This document shows positions 26,583 through 35,178 of a DNA stretch of 64,000 bases, piece by piece. Below the pieces are notes generated by a model. The model worked only from the letters and a program-made list of their open reading frames with translations. It made no database searches and was not told the origin of the DNA. Numbering within the stretch: position 1 is the stretch's first letter; each line of letters opens with the position of its first letter. Made by a program: the position numbers and the translations under genes. Source of the DNA: Variovorax sp. CF079 (GTDB lineage Bacteria; Pseudomonadota; Gammaproteobacteria; Burkholderiales; Burkholderiaceae_C); the NCBI RefSeq assembly GCF_900101545.1, contig NZ_FMZU01000014.1:124001-188000 (forward strand), in the 5' to 3' direction.

Positions 26583-27500
26583 TCAGGACTGTGGATTGGA
26601 ATTCGGAGACATCAGCGAGCGACTGCGAAAGCGCGGCACGAGCGCACCCAGGACGAACACGCGCGCCATGTACACGAGGAGGCCGCGCTCGTTGAGCGCA
26701 GGGTCGACGCGCGCACGGTAGTGCTCGCTGTGCAGCCGTGAAAGCGCCGACCAGTGCACCTTCGAGTTCTCGTGATGCGCCGTGTGCAGGCCGATGTTGA
26801 ACAGGAGCGGATTGATCAGTCCTTCGAAGTTGCGCGCGTAATCGAGCGAAGCACCTTCCGGGCGCGGCCGGCCGTCCGCATGCGCATGCTGAAGGTAGTT
26901 GGTGGCCAGCAGCCAGTGCAGGCCATGCAACTGCGGCAGGATGACAAACAGCACTGCCTTCTGCCAATCGAGCGCCAGCAGCGCGGTCCAGCTGCCGAGC
27001 CAAAGCACATACTGCGCCATGCAGTAGCGCCACGCGCCCGGCCAGTGGCGCCGCAGCCGGCCCAGCCAGGCCACGAACACCGGGTAGAGCACGGCCACGG
27101 CCTGCAGCGGATGCAGGAGGTAGCCCAGCAGGTGATTGGTGTCGCCACCGAAGCGGTAGGTGCGCGCAGCGTCCTTCGGCCCGTGCCGGTGGCGATGGTG
27201 ATTGGCCACGTGCGCCGGCCAGAACACGAAGGTCGGATGGCCCTGCAGCAGCGTCAGCCAGCAATCGGTGAAGCGGTTCGCCCGGCGGCCGCGCCACAGA
27301 CGCAGGTGCGCATGGTTGTGATGGATCACGCTGACCCCGAGCGTGAGGAACAGCATCGCGCCATACGGCAGCCAGTGGAAGCCGTGCACCCATTGCCAGG
27401 CCGCCAGCGCAGGCAGTGCGGCAAGGTAGGCCAGGCTCTGCCAGTCGCGCCAATGGCGCAGGCGCGGCAGGCGCGCTGGACGATCAGGCCGAGACGCCAC
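26583..27500 (-). CDS. Membrane fatty acid desaturase
   Basis: The 305-residue di-iron membrane enzyme of the FA_desaturase family inserts a double bond or hydroxyl into an acyl chain. The three histidine clusters are clear: IHHNHAH near residue 60, HVANHHRHRH near 96, and HTAHHE near 240. Four to six hydrophobic segments surround them. I favour the GTG at 27500 (V-ASRPDRPAR), preceded by GAGAGA; this overlaps the end of the upstream hydroxylase gene by 17 nt. The ATG at 27548 is the alternative. Only 3 nt separate it from the ketosynthase-oxidase gene, so it likely shapes the acyl substrate or product of that enzyme. Confidence 0.87.
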   Translation of the reverse strand: MASRPDRPARLPRLRHWRDWQSLAYLAALPALAAWQWVHGFHWLPYGAMLFLTLGVSVIHHNHAHLRLWRGRRANRFTDCWLTLLQGHPTFVFWPAHVANHHRHRHGPKDAARTYRFGGDTNHLLGYLLHPLQAVAVLYPVFVAWLGRLRRHWPGAWRYCMAQYVLWLGSWTALLALDWQKAVLFVILPQLHGLHWLLATNYLQHAHADGRPRPEGASLDYARNFEGLINPLLFNIGLHTAHHENSKVHWSALSRLHSEHYRARVDPALNERGLLVYMARVFVLGALVPRFRSRSLMSPNSNPQS

Positions 27501-28263
27501 GGTTTCTCTCTTGCTCGCGATACGCGCGCAGCTGCGGCTCGGCCGCATCGGCCGCGACGCGCGTGCGGAACAGCCGGTCCATGAAGGTGAACTGGAAGCC
27601 GTAGTTGCCGCTGTGGCAGGTGTGGTGCAGATGATGCCGGCGGCTGGCGGCGAACCAGTGGTTGTATGAGACCTTCGGAAAGAAGTCGTAGTTCGAATGC
27701 CCGACGTTGTTGAAGAACAGGCTGAACAACGGCACCGAGGCCAGCGCCCAGAAGCTGAAGTCGTGCACCAGCATCGGCGGCAGGATCACGTTGCCCAGCA
27801 GCAGCGCCTCGAGCGGATGAAAGCTGTAGGTGGCAAAGGGTGTGGTCACGACCGAGCGATGGTGCGGGCCATGGAAGCGCCGCAGGAGCCGGGTGTGCAG
27901 CAGACGGTGGTTGAGCCAGAAATGCACGTCGTTCCAGACCGCCAGCGAGAGGATCTCCAGTGCGATCTGCAGTCCGCTCGGGTTCGCATCGAGCCGCGCC
28001 CAGCCCAGTTGCAGGAATCCCCATGGGAACACCATGCCGATGCCGAAGACCAGCACCGACACGGCCGACTGCGCGAGCTCCCGGCGCAGCTGTCCAGGCG
28101 ACACCGGCCGCGGGTCGAGTTCGCGGCCGATGCCCAGCGCGGGCAATAGCCTGCGCGTCAGCAGCCAGTTGGCGGCGCCGAAGAGCAGGTAGATGCTGCC
28201 GAAGAAGGCCACGCCCCACAGCATGACCTGCAGGACGGACAAGGATTGGAAGGTGGCTGCCAC
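27484..28263 (-). CDS. Sterol desaturase/fatty acid hydroxylase superfamily protein
   Basis: The membrane di-iron hydroxylase has the full histidine set: HFWLNHRLLH (HxxxxH-type first box), RRFHGPHHRS (HxxHH), and RRHHLHH near residue 220, followed by GNYGFQFTFMDRLFRT, a common ending in this superfamily. About four membrane spans precede and separate the boxes. The start is uncertain: GTG at 28263 gives 259 residues, ATG at 28224 gives 246 (MLWGVAFFGS). It lies 8 nt after the phospholipase D gene. Members hydroxylate or desaturate sterols, fatty acids or carotenoids; a lipid substrate is inferred from the neighbours. Confidence 0.86.
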   Translation of the reverse strand: MAATFQSLSVLQVMLWGVAFFGSIYLLFGAANWLLTRRLLPALGIGRELDPRPVSPGQLRRELAQSAVSVLVFGIGMVFPWGFLQLGWARLDANPSGLQIALEILSLAVWNDVHFWLNHRLLHTRLLRRFHGPHHRSVVTTPFATYSFHPLEALLLGNVILPPMLVHDFSFWALASVPLFSLFFNNVGHSNYDFFPKVSYNHWFAASRRHHLHHTCHSGNYGFQFTFMDRLFRTRVAADAAEPQLRAYREQERNRGVSA

Positions 28264-28271
28264 GCGCGAGG

Positions 28272-29846
28272 CTACAGGAGCATTTCCGGCACGATCGGCG
28301 CGATCAGCCTGTTGTAGAAGCGCTGGAAGAAGGTCGCCTCCGGCTCGGAGGTGAGGACCATCTCCTTCTCGCCGTCGGTGGTGAGCCACTCGACGGCGCC
28401 GGTGTCCTTGGCCAGGCGCAGGCGGTAGGAGTTCTGCACCCTGCTGACGTTGATCACGCGCAGCAGCTCGCGCGCCAGCTGCGGACTGTCGATCAGCACG
28501 CCCATCTCGGTGTTCTGGGTGGCCGAGCGCGGGTCCAGGTTGGCCGAGCCGATGAGGAGGCGGGTGCGGTCGATGGCCGCGGTCTTGGCGTGCAGGCGTC
28601 CCAGCGAAGTGCCGAAGGAGCCGAAGCGCTTGCTCGCGGTGGTGCGTTCGGGGCTCAGCTCGTAGAGGTCGGCGCCCGATCTCAGCAGCCGTTGCCGATA
28701 GCGCACATAGCCCGTGTGGACCAGCGGCTCGTCGTTGGCGGCCAGCGAGTTGGTCAAGAGCACGACCTTGACCTTGCGCTGGGCCAGGTCCTCGAAGGCC
28801 GCCATGCCCTTGTCGCCCGGCACCAGATAGGGCGAGGTCATCTGCACCTCGTTCTTGGCGCCCAGCAGGATGGTCCACATGCGCATCGTGACGCTGGTGG
28901 CCAGGGCTTCGTCGGCTGTCATGGTGGTGGGCTTGGTGGGCGGATCCGCCACCGCATTGGCCCAGCCCCACAGCAGGCCCATGCGGCCGCCGTCGAGCTC
29001 TTCGGCGATCGGCCCGTAGCCGAGGATGTCGGCGGGCGGCAGCACGATCTTGGGCGGCGGCGCGGCCATGCCGATCCAGGAATCGAACTCCGCCGTCCCG
29101 GGCGTTCGGCCGCCCTCGCCGCGCACGATGTCCTCGATCGGCCAGACCTGCTCGCTGTTCCAGTAGGCGTCGAAGATGGATTCGAGCTGCGGCAGCACCT
29201 TGCCCACCACCACCGCGTCCATGTCGATGAAGTTCTGCGCCTCGCTGAGCACGAAGTACTCGTCGGCGATGTTGCGCCCGCCCACCACCGCCATCACGCC
29301 GTCGGCGATGAAGAGCTTGTTGTGCATGCGGTGGTTGAGCCGATAGATCTCGTGCGGCGAGGCGACGAAACGCGAAAGGAAACCGTCGCGGCCGCAGCAG
29401 AAGGGATTGAAGAGCCGCACGTCGACGTTGGGCGTCTGCGAAAGCGCCAGCAGCAGGTACTGGCTCTTGGCCGTGTAGAGGTCGTCCACCAGCACGCGCA
29501 CCTTGACGCCGCGCGCCGCGGCCTCGCGCAGCGAGCGCATCAGCAGGCGGCCGACGGCATCGTTCTCGAGCTGGTAGTACTGCACCACCAGCGAGCGCTC
29601 GGCCCGCTGTGCGAGCTGGATGCGTGCATCGAGCGAGTACACGCCGAGCGGCATCAGGCGAAAGCCGGAATGCTCGTCCGGCGGCGTGGATGCGGCGACG
29701 ATCTTCGCCAGCGTGGTCGACGGATCCGCCGGCGCCGCATGCTCCGCGGGCCGCTCCCTGGCCGGCGGCAGCGAGCCGCAGGCGCCGAGCCCAGCGGCCA
29801 ACGCGCACAGCAGCGCGATGCGCAGCAGATGGACCAGTGCGGTCAT
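28272..29846 (-). CDS. Phospholipase D family lipoprotein (cardiolipin synthase C-like)
   Basis: The 524-residue protein has a lipoprotein signal peptide ending LGAC (Cys23) and two HKD motifs: His175-x-Lys177-x4-Asp182 in MHNKLFIADG, and His419-x-Lys421-x4-Asp426 in LHAKTAAIDR followed by GSANLDPRS. The order and spacing fit the ClsC/YmdC-type transphosphatidylases, which join phosphatidyl groups into cardiolipin, but a phospholipase is possible. A good AGAGGGGA site precedes the ATG. It is the first gene of the lipid cluster, 8 nt ahead of the hydroxylase. In isolation it would pass as an ordinary ClsC; the operon suggests a role in supplying or remodelling lipid for the pathway. Confidence 0.87.
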   Translation of the reverse strand: MTALVHLLRIALLCALAAGLGACGSLPPARERPAEHAAPADPSTTLAKIVAASTPPDEHSGFRLMPLGVYSLDARIQLAQRAERSLVVQYYQLENDAVGRLLMRSLREAAARGVKVRVLVDDLYTAKSQYLLLALSQTPNVDVRLFNPFCCGRDGFLSRFVASPHEIYRLNHRMHNKLFIADGVMAVVGGRNIADEYFVLSEAQNFIDMDAVVVGKVLPQLESIFDAYWNSEQVWPIEDIVRGEGGRTPGTAEFDSWIGMAAPPPKIVLPPADILGYGPIAEELDGGRMGLLWGWANAVADPPTKPTTMTADEALATSVTMRMWTILLGAKNEVQMTSPYLVPGDKGMAAFEDLAQRKVKVVLLTNSLAANDEPLVHTGYVRYRQRLLRSGADLYELSPERTTASKRFGSFGTSLGRLHAKTAAIDRTRLLIGSANLDPRSATQNTEMGVLIDSPQLARELLRVINVSRVQNSYRLRLAKDTGAVEWLTTDGEKEMVLTSEPEATFFQRFYNRLIAPIVPEMLL

Positions 29847-29962
29847 GATCTTTCCCCTCTTTGTCTGTTATTAATACGGCAGCGCACGCCTGCCGGTTTC
29901 ACCTCTGCCCGCGCAACGCGTCCGGGTTCTAGAATTCGCCATGCCCCTCCCGGAGTTACGTC

Positions 29963-30517
29963 ATGACCCGATGGATTCTCGCGCGTATCGCCGCATCTGC
30001 GCTCGCAAGCCTCGCACTTTCTCCAGCCTTCGCCGCTCTCGACATCGGCGACCCGGTGCCCAAGTTCACGGCCACTGCGGCGCTGGGCGGCAAGACCTTC
30101 CGCTACTCGCTGGCCGACGCACTGGCCAAAGGGCCGGTGGTGGTTTATTTCTTCCCGGCGGCCGGCACCACGGACTGCAACATCGAGGCGCACGCTTTCG
30201 CTGAGGCGATTGGCCAGTTCGAGGCGGTGGGCGCCACGGTGATCGGCGTCTCGGCCGACGACGTCGACACGTTGAAGGACTTCTCGGTCAAACAGTGCCA
30301 GAGCAAATTCCCGGTCGCCTCCGACCAGTCCAAGACGGTGATCCAGGGTTTCGATGCGCTGATGCAGACGCGCCCGGATTTCGCCAACCGGCTTTCCTAC
30401 GTGATCTCGCCGAACGGCACCGTGGCCTACTACTACCAGAACCTCAATCCCGACAAGCACGTGGAGCGCATGCTCAATGCCGTGAAGGCGCTGCCGAAGT
30501 CGACCGCCAGCCGCTAG
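29963..30517 (+). CDS. Exported peroxiredoxin (AhpC/TSA, Bcp-like)
   Basis: The 184-residue thiol peroxidase carries a signal peptide (residues 1-24, cleaved about AFA-ALD), so it acts in the periplasm. The peroxidatic site is PAAGTTDCNIEAHAF with Cys72 in the PxxxTxxC motif; a second cysteine at about 109 (VKQCQSKFP) is the candidate resolving residue. The BCP-like VIGVSADDVDTLKDF segment follows. It is divergent from the lipid cluster, with 116 nt between the starts, and could protect the envelope from peroxides; that link is inference. A CGGAG site precedes the ATG. Confidence 0.9.
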   Translation: MTRWILARIAASALASLALSPAFAALDIGDPVPKFTATAALGGKTFRYSLADALAKGPVVVYFFPAAGTTDCNIEAHAFAEAIGQFEAVGATVIGVSADDVDTLKDFSVKQCQSKFPVASDQSKTVIQGFDALMQTRPDFANRLSYVISPNGTVAYYYQNLNPDKHVERMLNAVKALPKSTASR

Positions 30518-30564
30518 CGGGTGCTCCGGGCGGCGGCCGGCCGCTTTCGCGCACAATTTCGGCC

Positions 30565-31998
30565 ATGCAACTCCATTACATCGGCAACCAAAACATCGCT
30601 TCCTCCTCCGGCCGCACCCTACCGGTGATCGACCCCTCCGACGGCCAGACCTTCGACGAACTGCAGCGCGGCAATGCAGCCGACATCGATGCCGCCGTGC
30701 GCGCCGCGCGTCATTGCTTCGAGACCCACTGGCACAAGAAGAGCGCGGCCGACCGCGGCCGGCTGCTCTACCTGCTCTCCCAGAGAATCGCCGCGCACGC
30801 CGACGAGCTGGCGCTCATCGAACAACGCGATTGCGGCAAGCCGGTCAAGCAGGCGCGTGCCGATGCCCTGGCGCTGGTGCGCTACTTCGAGTTCTACGCC
30901 GGCGCCTGCGACAAGCTGCACGGCGAGACCATCCCCTATCAGGAGGGCTACAGCGTCTTCACCTGGCGCGAACCGCACGGCGTCACCGGCCACATCATTC
31001 CGTGGAACTACCCGATGCAGATCTTCGGCCGCAGCGTCGGCGGCGCGCTGGCCGCAGGCAACGTCTGCGTGGTCAAGCCCTCGGAAGACGCCTGCCTGTC
31101 GCTGATCCGCGTCGCGCAACTCGCGGCGGAGGTCGGTTTCCCGCCTGGCGCGATCAACATCGTGACCGGCTACGGCCACGAAGTCGGTGATGCGCTGGCG
31201 CGCCACGAGGGCATCGACCACATCAGCTTCACCGGCAGCCCGAAAGTGGGCACGCTGATCCAGCAGGTCGCGGCCGAGCGCCACTGCCCGGTCACGCTCG
31301 AGCTCGGCGGCAAGAGCCCGCAGATCATCTTCGCCGACGCCGACCTGGGCGCCGCCATTCCGGTGCTGATCAACGCGATCGTGCAAAACGCCGGCCAGAC
31401 CTGCTCGGCCGGCTCGCGCGTGCTGATCGAACGCGAGATCTACGAGCCGCTGCTCGAGCGGCTCGGCCATGCCTTCGAGGCGCTGCGCGTCGGCCCCGCC
31501 GCGATGGACCTCGACGTCGGCCCGCTGATCCGCCAGACGCAGCAGCAGCGCGTCTGGGACTTTCTGTCCGATGCCCAGCACGCCGGCATTCCAATGGTGG
31601 CGCAGGGCGTGGTGGTCGACGAGGCGCCGGAAACCGGCTTCTACCAGGCGCCGACCCTGCTGCGCGACGTGCCGGTGGGGCATCGCTTGGCGCAGGAAGA
31701 AGTCTTCGGCCCGGTGCTGGCCGCGATGGCGTTCAGCGACGAGGACGAGGCCGTGGCGCTCGCCAACGCCACGCAGTTCGGCCTGGTCGCCGGCATCTGG
31801 ACCGAGAACGGCGCGCGCCAGTTCCGCATGGCCAAGCGCGTGAAGAGCGGCCAGGTGTTCATCAACAACTATGGCGCGGGCGGCGGTGTCGAACTGCCCT
31901 TCGGCGGCGTCAAGTCCTCAGGCTATGGCCGCGAGAAGGGCTTCGAAGCGCTCTACGGCTTCACCACGCTGAAGACCGTGGCCGTGCGCCACGGCTGA
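30565..31998 (+). CDS. Aldehyde dehydrogenase (betaine-aldehyde-dehydrogenase-like)
   Basis: The 477-residue NAD(P)-dependent enzyme has the ALDH core: IIPWNYPMQIFGRS near residue 145, TGSPKVGT near 225, the general base in TLELGGKSPQII near 250, and the catalytic cysteine in NAGQTCSAGSRV near 283. FGPVLAAMAF and PFGGVKSSGYGREKG close it. The N-terminal RDCGKPVKQARAD segment resembles betaine aldehyde and aminobutyraldehyde dehydrogenases. The true substrate is unknown. It is alone on the plus strand and ends 6 nt before the convergent ZIP gene. Confidence 0.9.
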   Translation: MQLHYIGNQNIASSSGRTLPVIDPSDGQTFDELQRGNAADIDAAVRAARHCFETHWHKKSAADRGRLLYLLSQRIAAHADELALIEQRDCGKPVKQARADALALVRYFEFYAGACDKLHGETIPYQEGYSVFTWREPHGVTGHIIPWNYPMQIFGRSVGGALAAGNVCVVKPSEDACLSLIRVAQLAAEVGFPPGAINIVTGYGHEVGDALARHEGIDHISFTGSPKVGTLIQQVAAERHCPVTLELGGKSPQIIFADADLGAAIPVLINAIVQNAGQTCSAGSRVLIEREIYEPLLERLGHAFEALRVGPAAMDLDVGPLIRQTQQQRVWDFLSDAQHAGIPMVAQGVVVDEAPETGFYQAPTLLRDVPVGHRLAQEEVFGPVLAAMAFSDEDEAVALANATQFGLVAGIWTENGARQFRMAKRVKSGQVFINNYGAGGGVELPFGGVKSSGYGREKGFEALYGFTTLKTVAVRHG

Positions 31999-32004
31999 TC
32001 ATCA

Positions 32005-32910
32005 TCAGCCGAGGGCGGTGTCCAGCAGCATCATCAGCACGAAACCCACCATCAACCCGCCCGTCGCAAAGGCCTCGTGGCCCTTGCGGTGGGACTCGGG
32101 AATGATCTCGTGGCTGATCACGAACAGCATCGCGCCGGCGGCAAAACCCAATCCCCAGGGTAGCAAGGCGGCCGACCCGCTCACGATCGCTGCACCGAGC
32201 ACGGCACCCACCGGCTCGACCAGGCCGGACGCCATGCCGAGCCCGACCGCGAAAGGCCGCCGGTAGCCCGCGGCGAGCAGCGCCACCGCAACCACCAGGC
32301 CTTCGGGCACGTCCTGGATCGCGATGCCGGTCGCCAGCGCGCTGCCGCGCAGCGCATCCCCGCCTGCGAAGCCGACGCCGATCGCCAGGCCTTCGGGCAG
32401 GTTGTGCAGCGCAATTGCGAACACGAACAACCAGGTGCGGCGGAGCACGCCTGCGTTCTGCCCCTCCACGCCCTTGATGAAATGCTCGTGCGGCAGCACG
32501 CGGTCCAGCACCAGCAGCGCGAGCGCGCCGAGCAGGATCGCGCCGCCGACGATGCCCCCGGCACCCCACGCATCCGCACCCGCGGCGCGCGCGGCGGCAA
32601 TGCCGGGGATGATCAACGAGAAGGCGCTGGCCGCCAGCATCACGCCAGCGCCGAAACCGAACAGCGTGTCCTGCGCGCGATCCGACAGACGCTGCGAGAA
32701 CAGGATGGGCAAGGTGCCCAGCGCGGTCGCGAGCGCGGCCACCGAGCCGCCGGTCAAGGCCTGCAGCACCACCGGGCGACTGGTCACGAACTGCCAGAAC
32801 TGCGCACCCAGCACCAGCACGCCGGCCAGCACGATCGAGATTCCGACCAACTGCCGCAGCGGCAGCACGGGGCGCTTGGCGGCGCTGGCAAGGGATGAGC
32901 TGTTGTCCAT
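32005..32910 (-). CDS. ZIP family divalent metal transporter
   Basis: The 301-residue inner-membrane importer of Zn2+, Fe2+ or Mn2+ has about eight spans. The transport motif helices are ALHNLPEGLAIGVG near residue 165 and GIAIQDVPEGLVVAV near 195; the second has Gln-Asp where many family members have His. A metal-binding loop LPHEHFIKGVEGQ lies near 145. A second His/Glu site is HEIIPESHRKGHE near the C-terminus. The start ATG at 32910 is only 6 nt downstream of a Fur-like palindrome, so repression by iron (or a related metal) is likely. Confidence 0.9.
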   Translation of the reverse strand: MDNSSSLASAAKRPVLPLRQLVGISIVLAGVLVLGAQFWQFVTSRPVVLQALTGGSVAALATALGTLPILFSQRLSDRAQDTLFGFGAGVMLAASAFSLIIPGIAAARAAGADAWGAGGIVGGAILLGALALLVLDRVLPHEHFIKGVEGQNAGVLRRTWLFVFAIALHNLPEGLAIGVGFAGGDALRGSALATGIAIQDVPEGLVVAVALLAAGYRRPFAVGLGMASGLVEPVGAVLGAAIVSGSAALLPWGLGFAAGAMLFVISHEIIPESHRKGHEAFATGGLMVGFVLMMLLDTALG

Positions 32911-32916
32911 GAGCAA

Positions 32917-32933
32917 ATGATAATAATTCTCAT
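32917..32933. promoter_or_regulatory. Fur-like operator upstream of the ZIP transporter
   Basis: ATGATAATAATTCTCAT is a near-perfect 8-1-8 inverted repeat (one mismatch) that matches the GATAATGATAATCATTATC Fur consensus well. It lies 6 nt upstream of the ZIP start codon. In a genome this GC-rich such an AT-rich palindrome is unlikely by chance. Fur is the best guess; MntR or another FUR-family protein is possible. Confidence 0.65.
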
Positions 32934-33028
32934 CTGGTTCATGCTTCAGGAATTTCAATCCCGGCGATAGAGCGCCGCCGGCGAGGTGCCTACACTTGCG
33001 CGTTCCTATTTCCCCGGAGACATACCGA

Positions 33029-33790
33029 ATGCGCGTCAAGGACAAATCCATCATCGTGACCGGCGCCGGCGGCGGCATCGGCGAAGGCATCGCAAAGCGG
33101 CTGGCAGCCGAAGGCGCGCAGGTCGTCGTCAACGACATCAATGCCGCACTCGGCGAACAGGTGGTCGAAGCCATCCTGCGCGCCGGCGGCCGGGCCTCTT
33201 TCTTCGCCGCCGACGTCACCAAGTCGGCCGAAGTCAAGGCGCTGGTCGAGGCCGCGGTCCAGCGCCACGGCAAGCTCGACGTGATGGTCAACAACGCTGG
33301 CTGGACGCACCGCAACCGCCCGGCACTCGAAGTGAGCGAGGACGAGTTCGACCGCTGCTACGCGGTCAATGTAAAGAGCATCTACCTGTCGACCGTGCAT
33401 GCCGTGCCGGCGTTGCGCGCCAACGGCGGCGGCTCCTTCATCAACATCGCCTCCACCGCCGGCGTGCGGCCGCGTCCGGGCCTCACCTGGTACAACGGCT
33501 CGAAAGGCGCGGTCATCACCACCAGCAAGTCGCTCGCCGCCGAATTCGGCCCCGACAACATCCGCGTGAACTGCATCAACCCGGTGTTCAACCCCGACAC
33601 CGGCCTGGCCGCCGAGTTCGCCGGCGGGCCGATCACCGAGGAGCGCAAGGCCAAGTTCCGCGCCACCATCCCGCTCGGCCGCTTCTCGACCGCGCTCGAT
33701 GTGGCCAATGCGGCGCTCTACCTGGCCAGCGACGAGGCGTCCTTCATCAGCGGCGTCTGCATCGAGGTCGACGGCGCGCGCTGCGTCTAG
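33029..33790 (+). CDS. Short-chain dehydrogenase/reductase
   Basis: The 253-residue classical SDR has the cofactor motif TGAGGGIGEGIA near residue 11, NNAG near 90, and a catalytic set with Ser139 region (NIASTAGVRPRP) and YNGSK (Tyr-x3-Lys). The NDINA segment after strand 2 has an acidic residue that favours NAD. The C-terminal FISGVCIEVDGARCV is standard for the family. The reaction is unknown. CCCCGGAG lies upstream of the ATG at 33029. It precedes the serine hydrolase gene by 55 nt and may be co-transcribed. Confidence 0.9.
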   Translation: MRVKDKSIIVTGAGGGIGEGIAKRLAAEGAQVVVNDINAALGEQVVEAILRAGGRASFFAADVTKSAEVKALVEAAVQRHGKLDVMVNNAGWTHRNRPALEVSEDEFDRCYAVNVKSIYLSTVHAVPALRANGGGSFINIASTAGVRPRPGLTWYNGSKGAVITTSKSLAAEFGPDNIRVNCINPVFNPDTGLAAEFAGGPITEERKAKFRATIPLGRFSTALDVANAALYLASDEASFISGVCIEVDGARCV

Positions 33791-33845
33791 GGAAAAGGCG
33801 GCGCAGACCGCCCGAACGAATCCCATCCACAACGAGGAGACAAGA

Positions 33846-35132
33846 ATGATGAAGCCATTCAAGCGCTGCCTGCGCCACATCGCGGCCGGCCTCTTCTTCG
33901 CGGGGCCGCTGCTGGCCGCCGCGCAATCGCTGCCGACCACCAGCCCCGAGCGCGTCGGGCTCTCCAGCGAGCGCCTGCAGATGCTCACCGACGTGCTCAA
34001 AGCAGACGTGGCGGCCAACAAGATCCCCGGCGCCGTATTGCTGGTGGCGCGGGGCGGCAAGGTCGCCTGGTTCGAGCCCATCGGCCGGCTCGACCCGGCC
34101 GCCGGCACCCCGATGCCGCGCGACGGGATCTTCCGCATCTACTCGATGAGCAAGCCCATCACGACGGTCGCCGCGATGATGCTGGTCGAAGACGGGCGCA
34201 TGAAGCTCGACGACCCGGTCGCGATGTACCTGCCCGAGTTCGCCAACATGACGGTCGGCGTCGAGAAGCCGGGCAGCGACGGCAAGCCGGTGCTCGAGAC
34301 CGTGCCGGCACGCCGGCCGATCACGGTGTACGACCTGATGCGCCACACCTCGGGCCTGACCTACGGCTTCTTCGGGCCCGGGCTGGTCAAGCAGGCCTAC
34401 AACGCAGCCAACCTGCATGCCGGCGATCCGAGCAATGCGGAGTTCTCGCAGCGTCTGGCCAAGCTGCCGCTGGCCTATCAGCCAGGCACCACCTGGGACT
34501 ACAGCTACTCGACCGACATCCTGGGCCGCGTGGTCGAGGTGGTGTCGGGCCAGACGCTCTACCAGTTCGAAAAAGCCCGCCTGCTCGATCCGCTCGGCAT
34601 GAAGGACACCAGCTTCTACGTGAGCGATGCGCCGCGCCAGCAGCGCATCGCGGAACCGTTGGCGAGCGACCGCAGCTTCGGCGTCGGCGCCGAGTTCAGC
34701 GACCCGCGCGTCGTGCAGAAGGCCGAATCGGGCGGCGGCGGCATGGTGTCGACAGCAGCCGACTACGCGCGCTTCCTGCAGATGCTGCTGAACGGCGGCA
34801 CGCTCGACGGCAAGCGCTATCTGGGCCCGCGCACGCTGGGCCTCATGGTGTCCGACCATGCCAACGGCGGCGCCGGCATCGCGCCCGGGCCGCTCTACCT
34901 GCCGGGTTCGGGCTACGGCTTCGGCTTGGGCTTCGCGGTGCGCCGCAGCAACGGCGAAGCACCCTACCCGGCCGCCGCCGGCGAGTTCAACTGGGGCGGC
35001 GCCGGCGGCACCTACATGTGGGTGGACCCCGAGAACCAGATGTTCGTGGTGCTCATGCTGCAATCGCCCAAGCACCGGGTGCACTACCGCAGCTTGCTGC
35101 GCAACATGATCTACGCCGCCGTGGTCAAGTAG
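33846..35132 (+). CDS. Serine hydrolase, beta-lactamase class C/EstB family
   Basis: The 428-residue exported protein has a signal peptide (residues 1-26, ending AAAQ). The class C fold motifs are SMSK (SxxK near residue 100) and YSYST (YxN-like position) near 220. TPGTTW-type PGTTWDYSYS and the ESGGGGMVSTAADYARF segment near 300 are typical of esterase-type members such as EstB rather than true AmpC enzymes. It most likely cleaves esters or small amides in the periplasm. No resistance role should be assumed. It follows the SDR gene. Confidence 0.88.
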   Translation: MMKPFKRCLRHIAAGLFFAGPLLAAAQSLPTTSPERVGLSSERLQMLTDVLKADVAANKIPGAVLLVARGGKVAWFEPIGRLDPAAGTPMPRDGIFRIYSMSKPITTVAAMMLVEDGRMKLDDPVAMYLPEFANMTVGVEKPGSDGKPVLETVPARRPITVYDLMRHTSGLTYGFFGPGLVKQAYNAANLHAGDPSNAEFSQRLAKLPLAYQPGTTWDYSYSTDILGRVVEVVSGQTLYQFEKARLLDPLGMKDTSFYVSDAPRQQRIAEPLASDRSFGVGAEFSDPRVVQKAESGGGGMVSTAADYARFLQMLLNGGTLDGKRYLGPRTLGLMVSDHANGGAGIAPGPLYLPGSGYGFGLGFAVRRSNGEAPYPAAAGEFNWGGAGGTYMWVDPENQMFVVLMLQSPKHRVHYRSLLRNMIYAAVVK

Positions 35133-35178
35133 CCTTGAAAAGGCGTCCGGCCGGGCTATGCGTTAAATTGCCCTTCCC

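Noticed and set aside
24660..26741. A 693-codon plus-strand open frame opposite the ketosynthase fusion
   Set aside because: Same His/Arg-rich shadow composition; the opposite strand has intact catalytic motifs in both domains.
33846..35132. The class C beta-lactamase-fold gene as an antibiotic resistance gene
   Set aside because: Its motifs fit EstB-type esterases better than AmpC, and there is no ampR neighbour.
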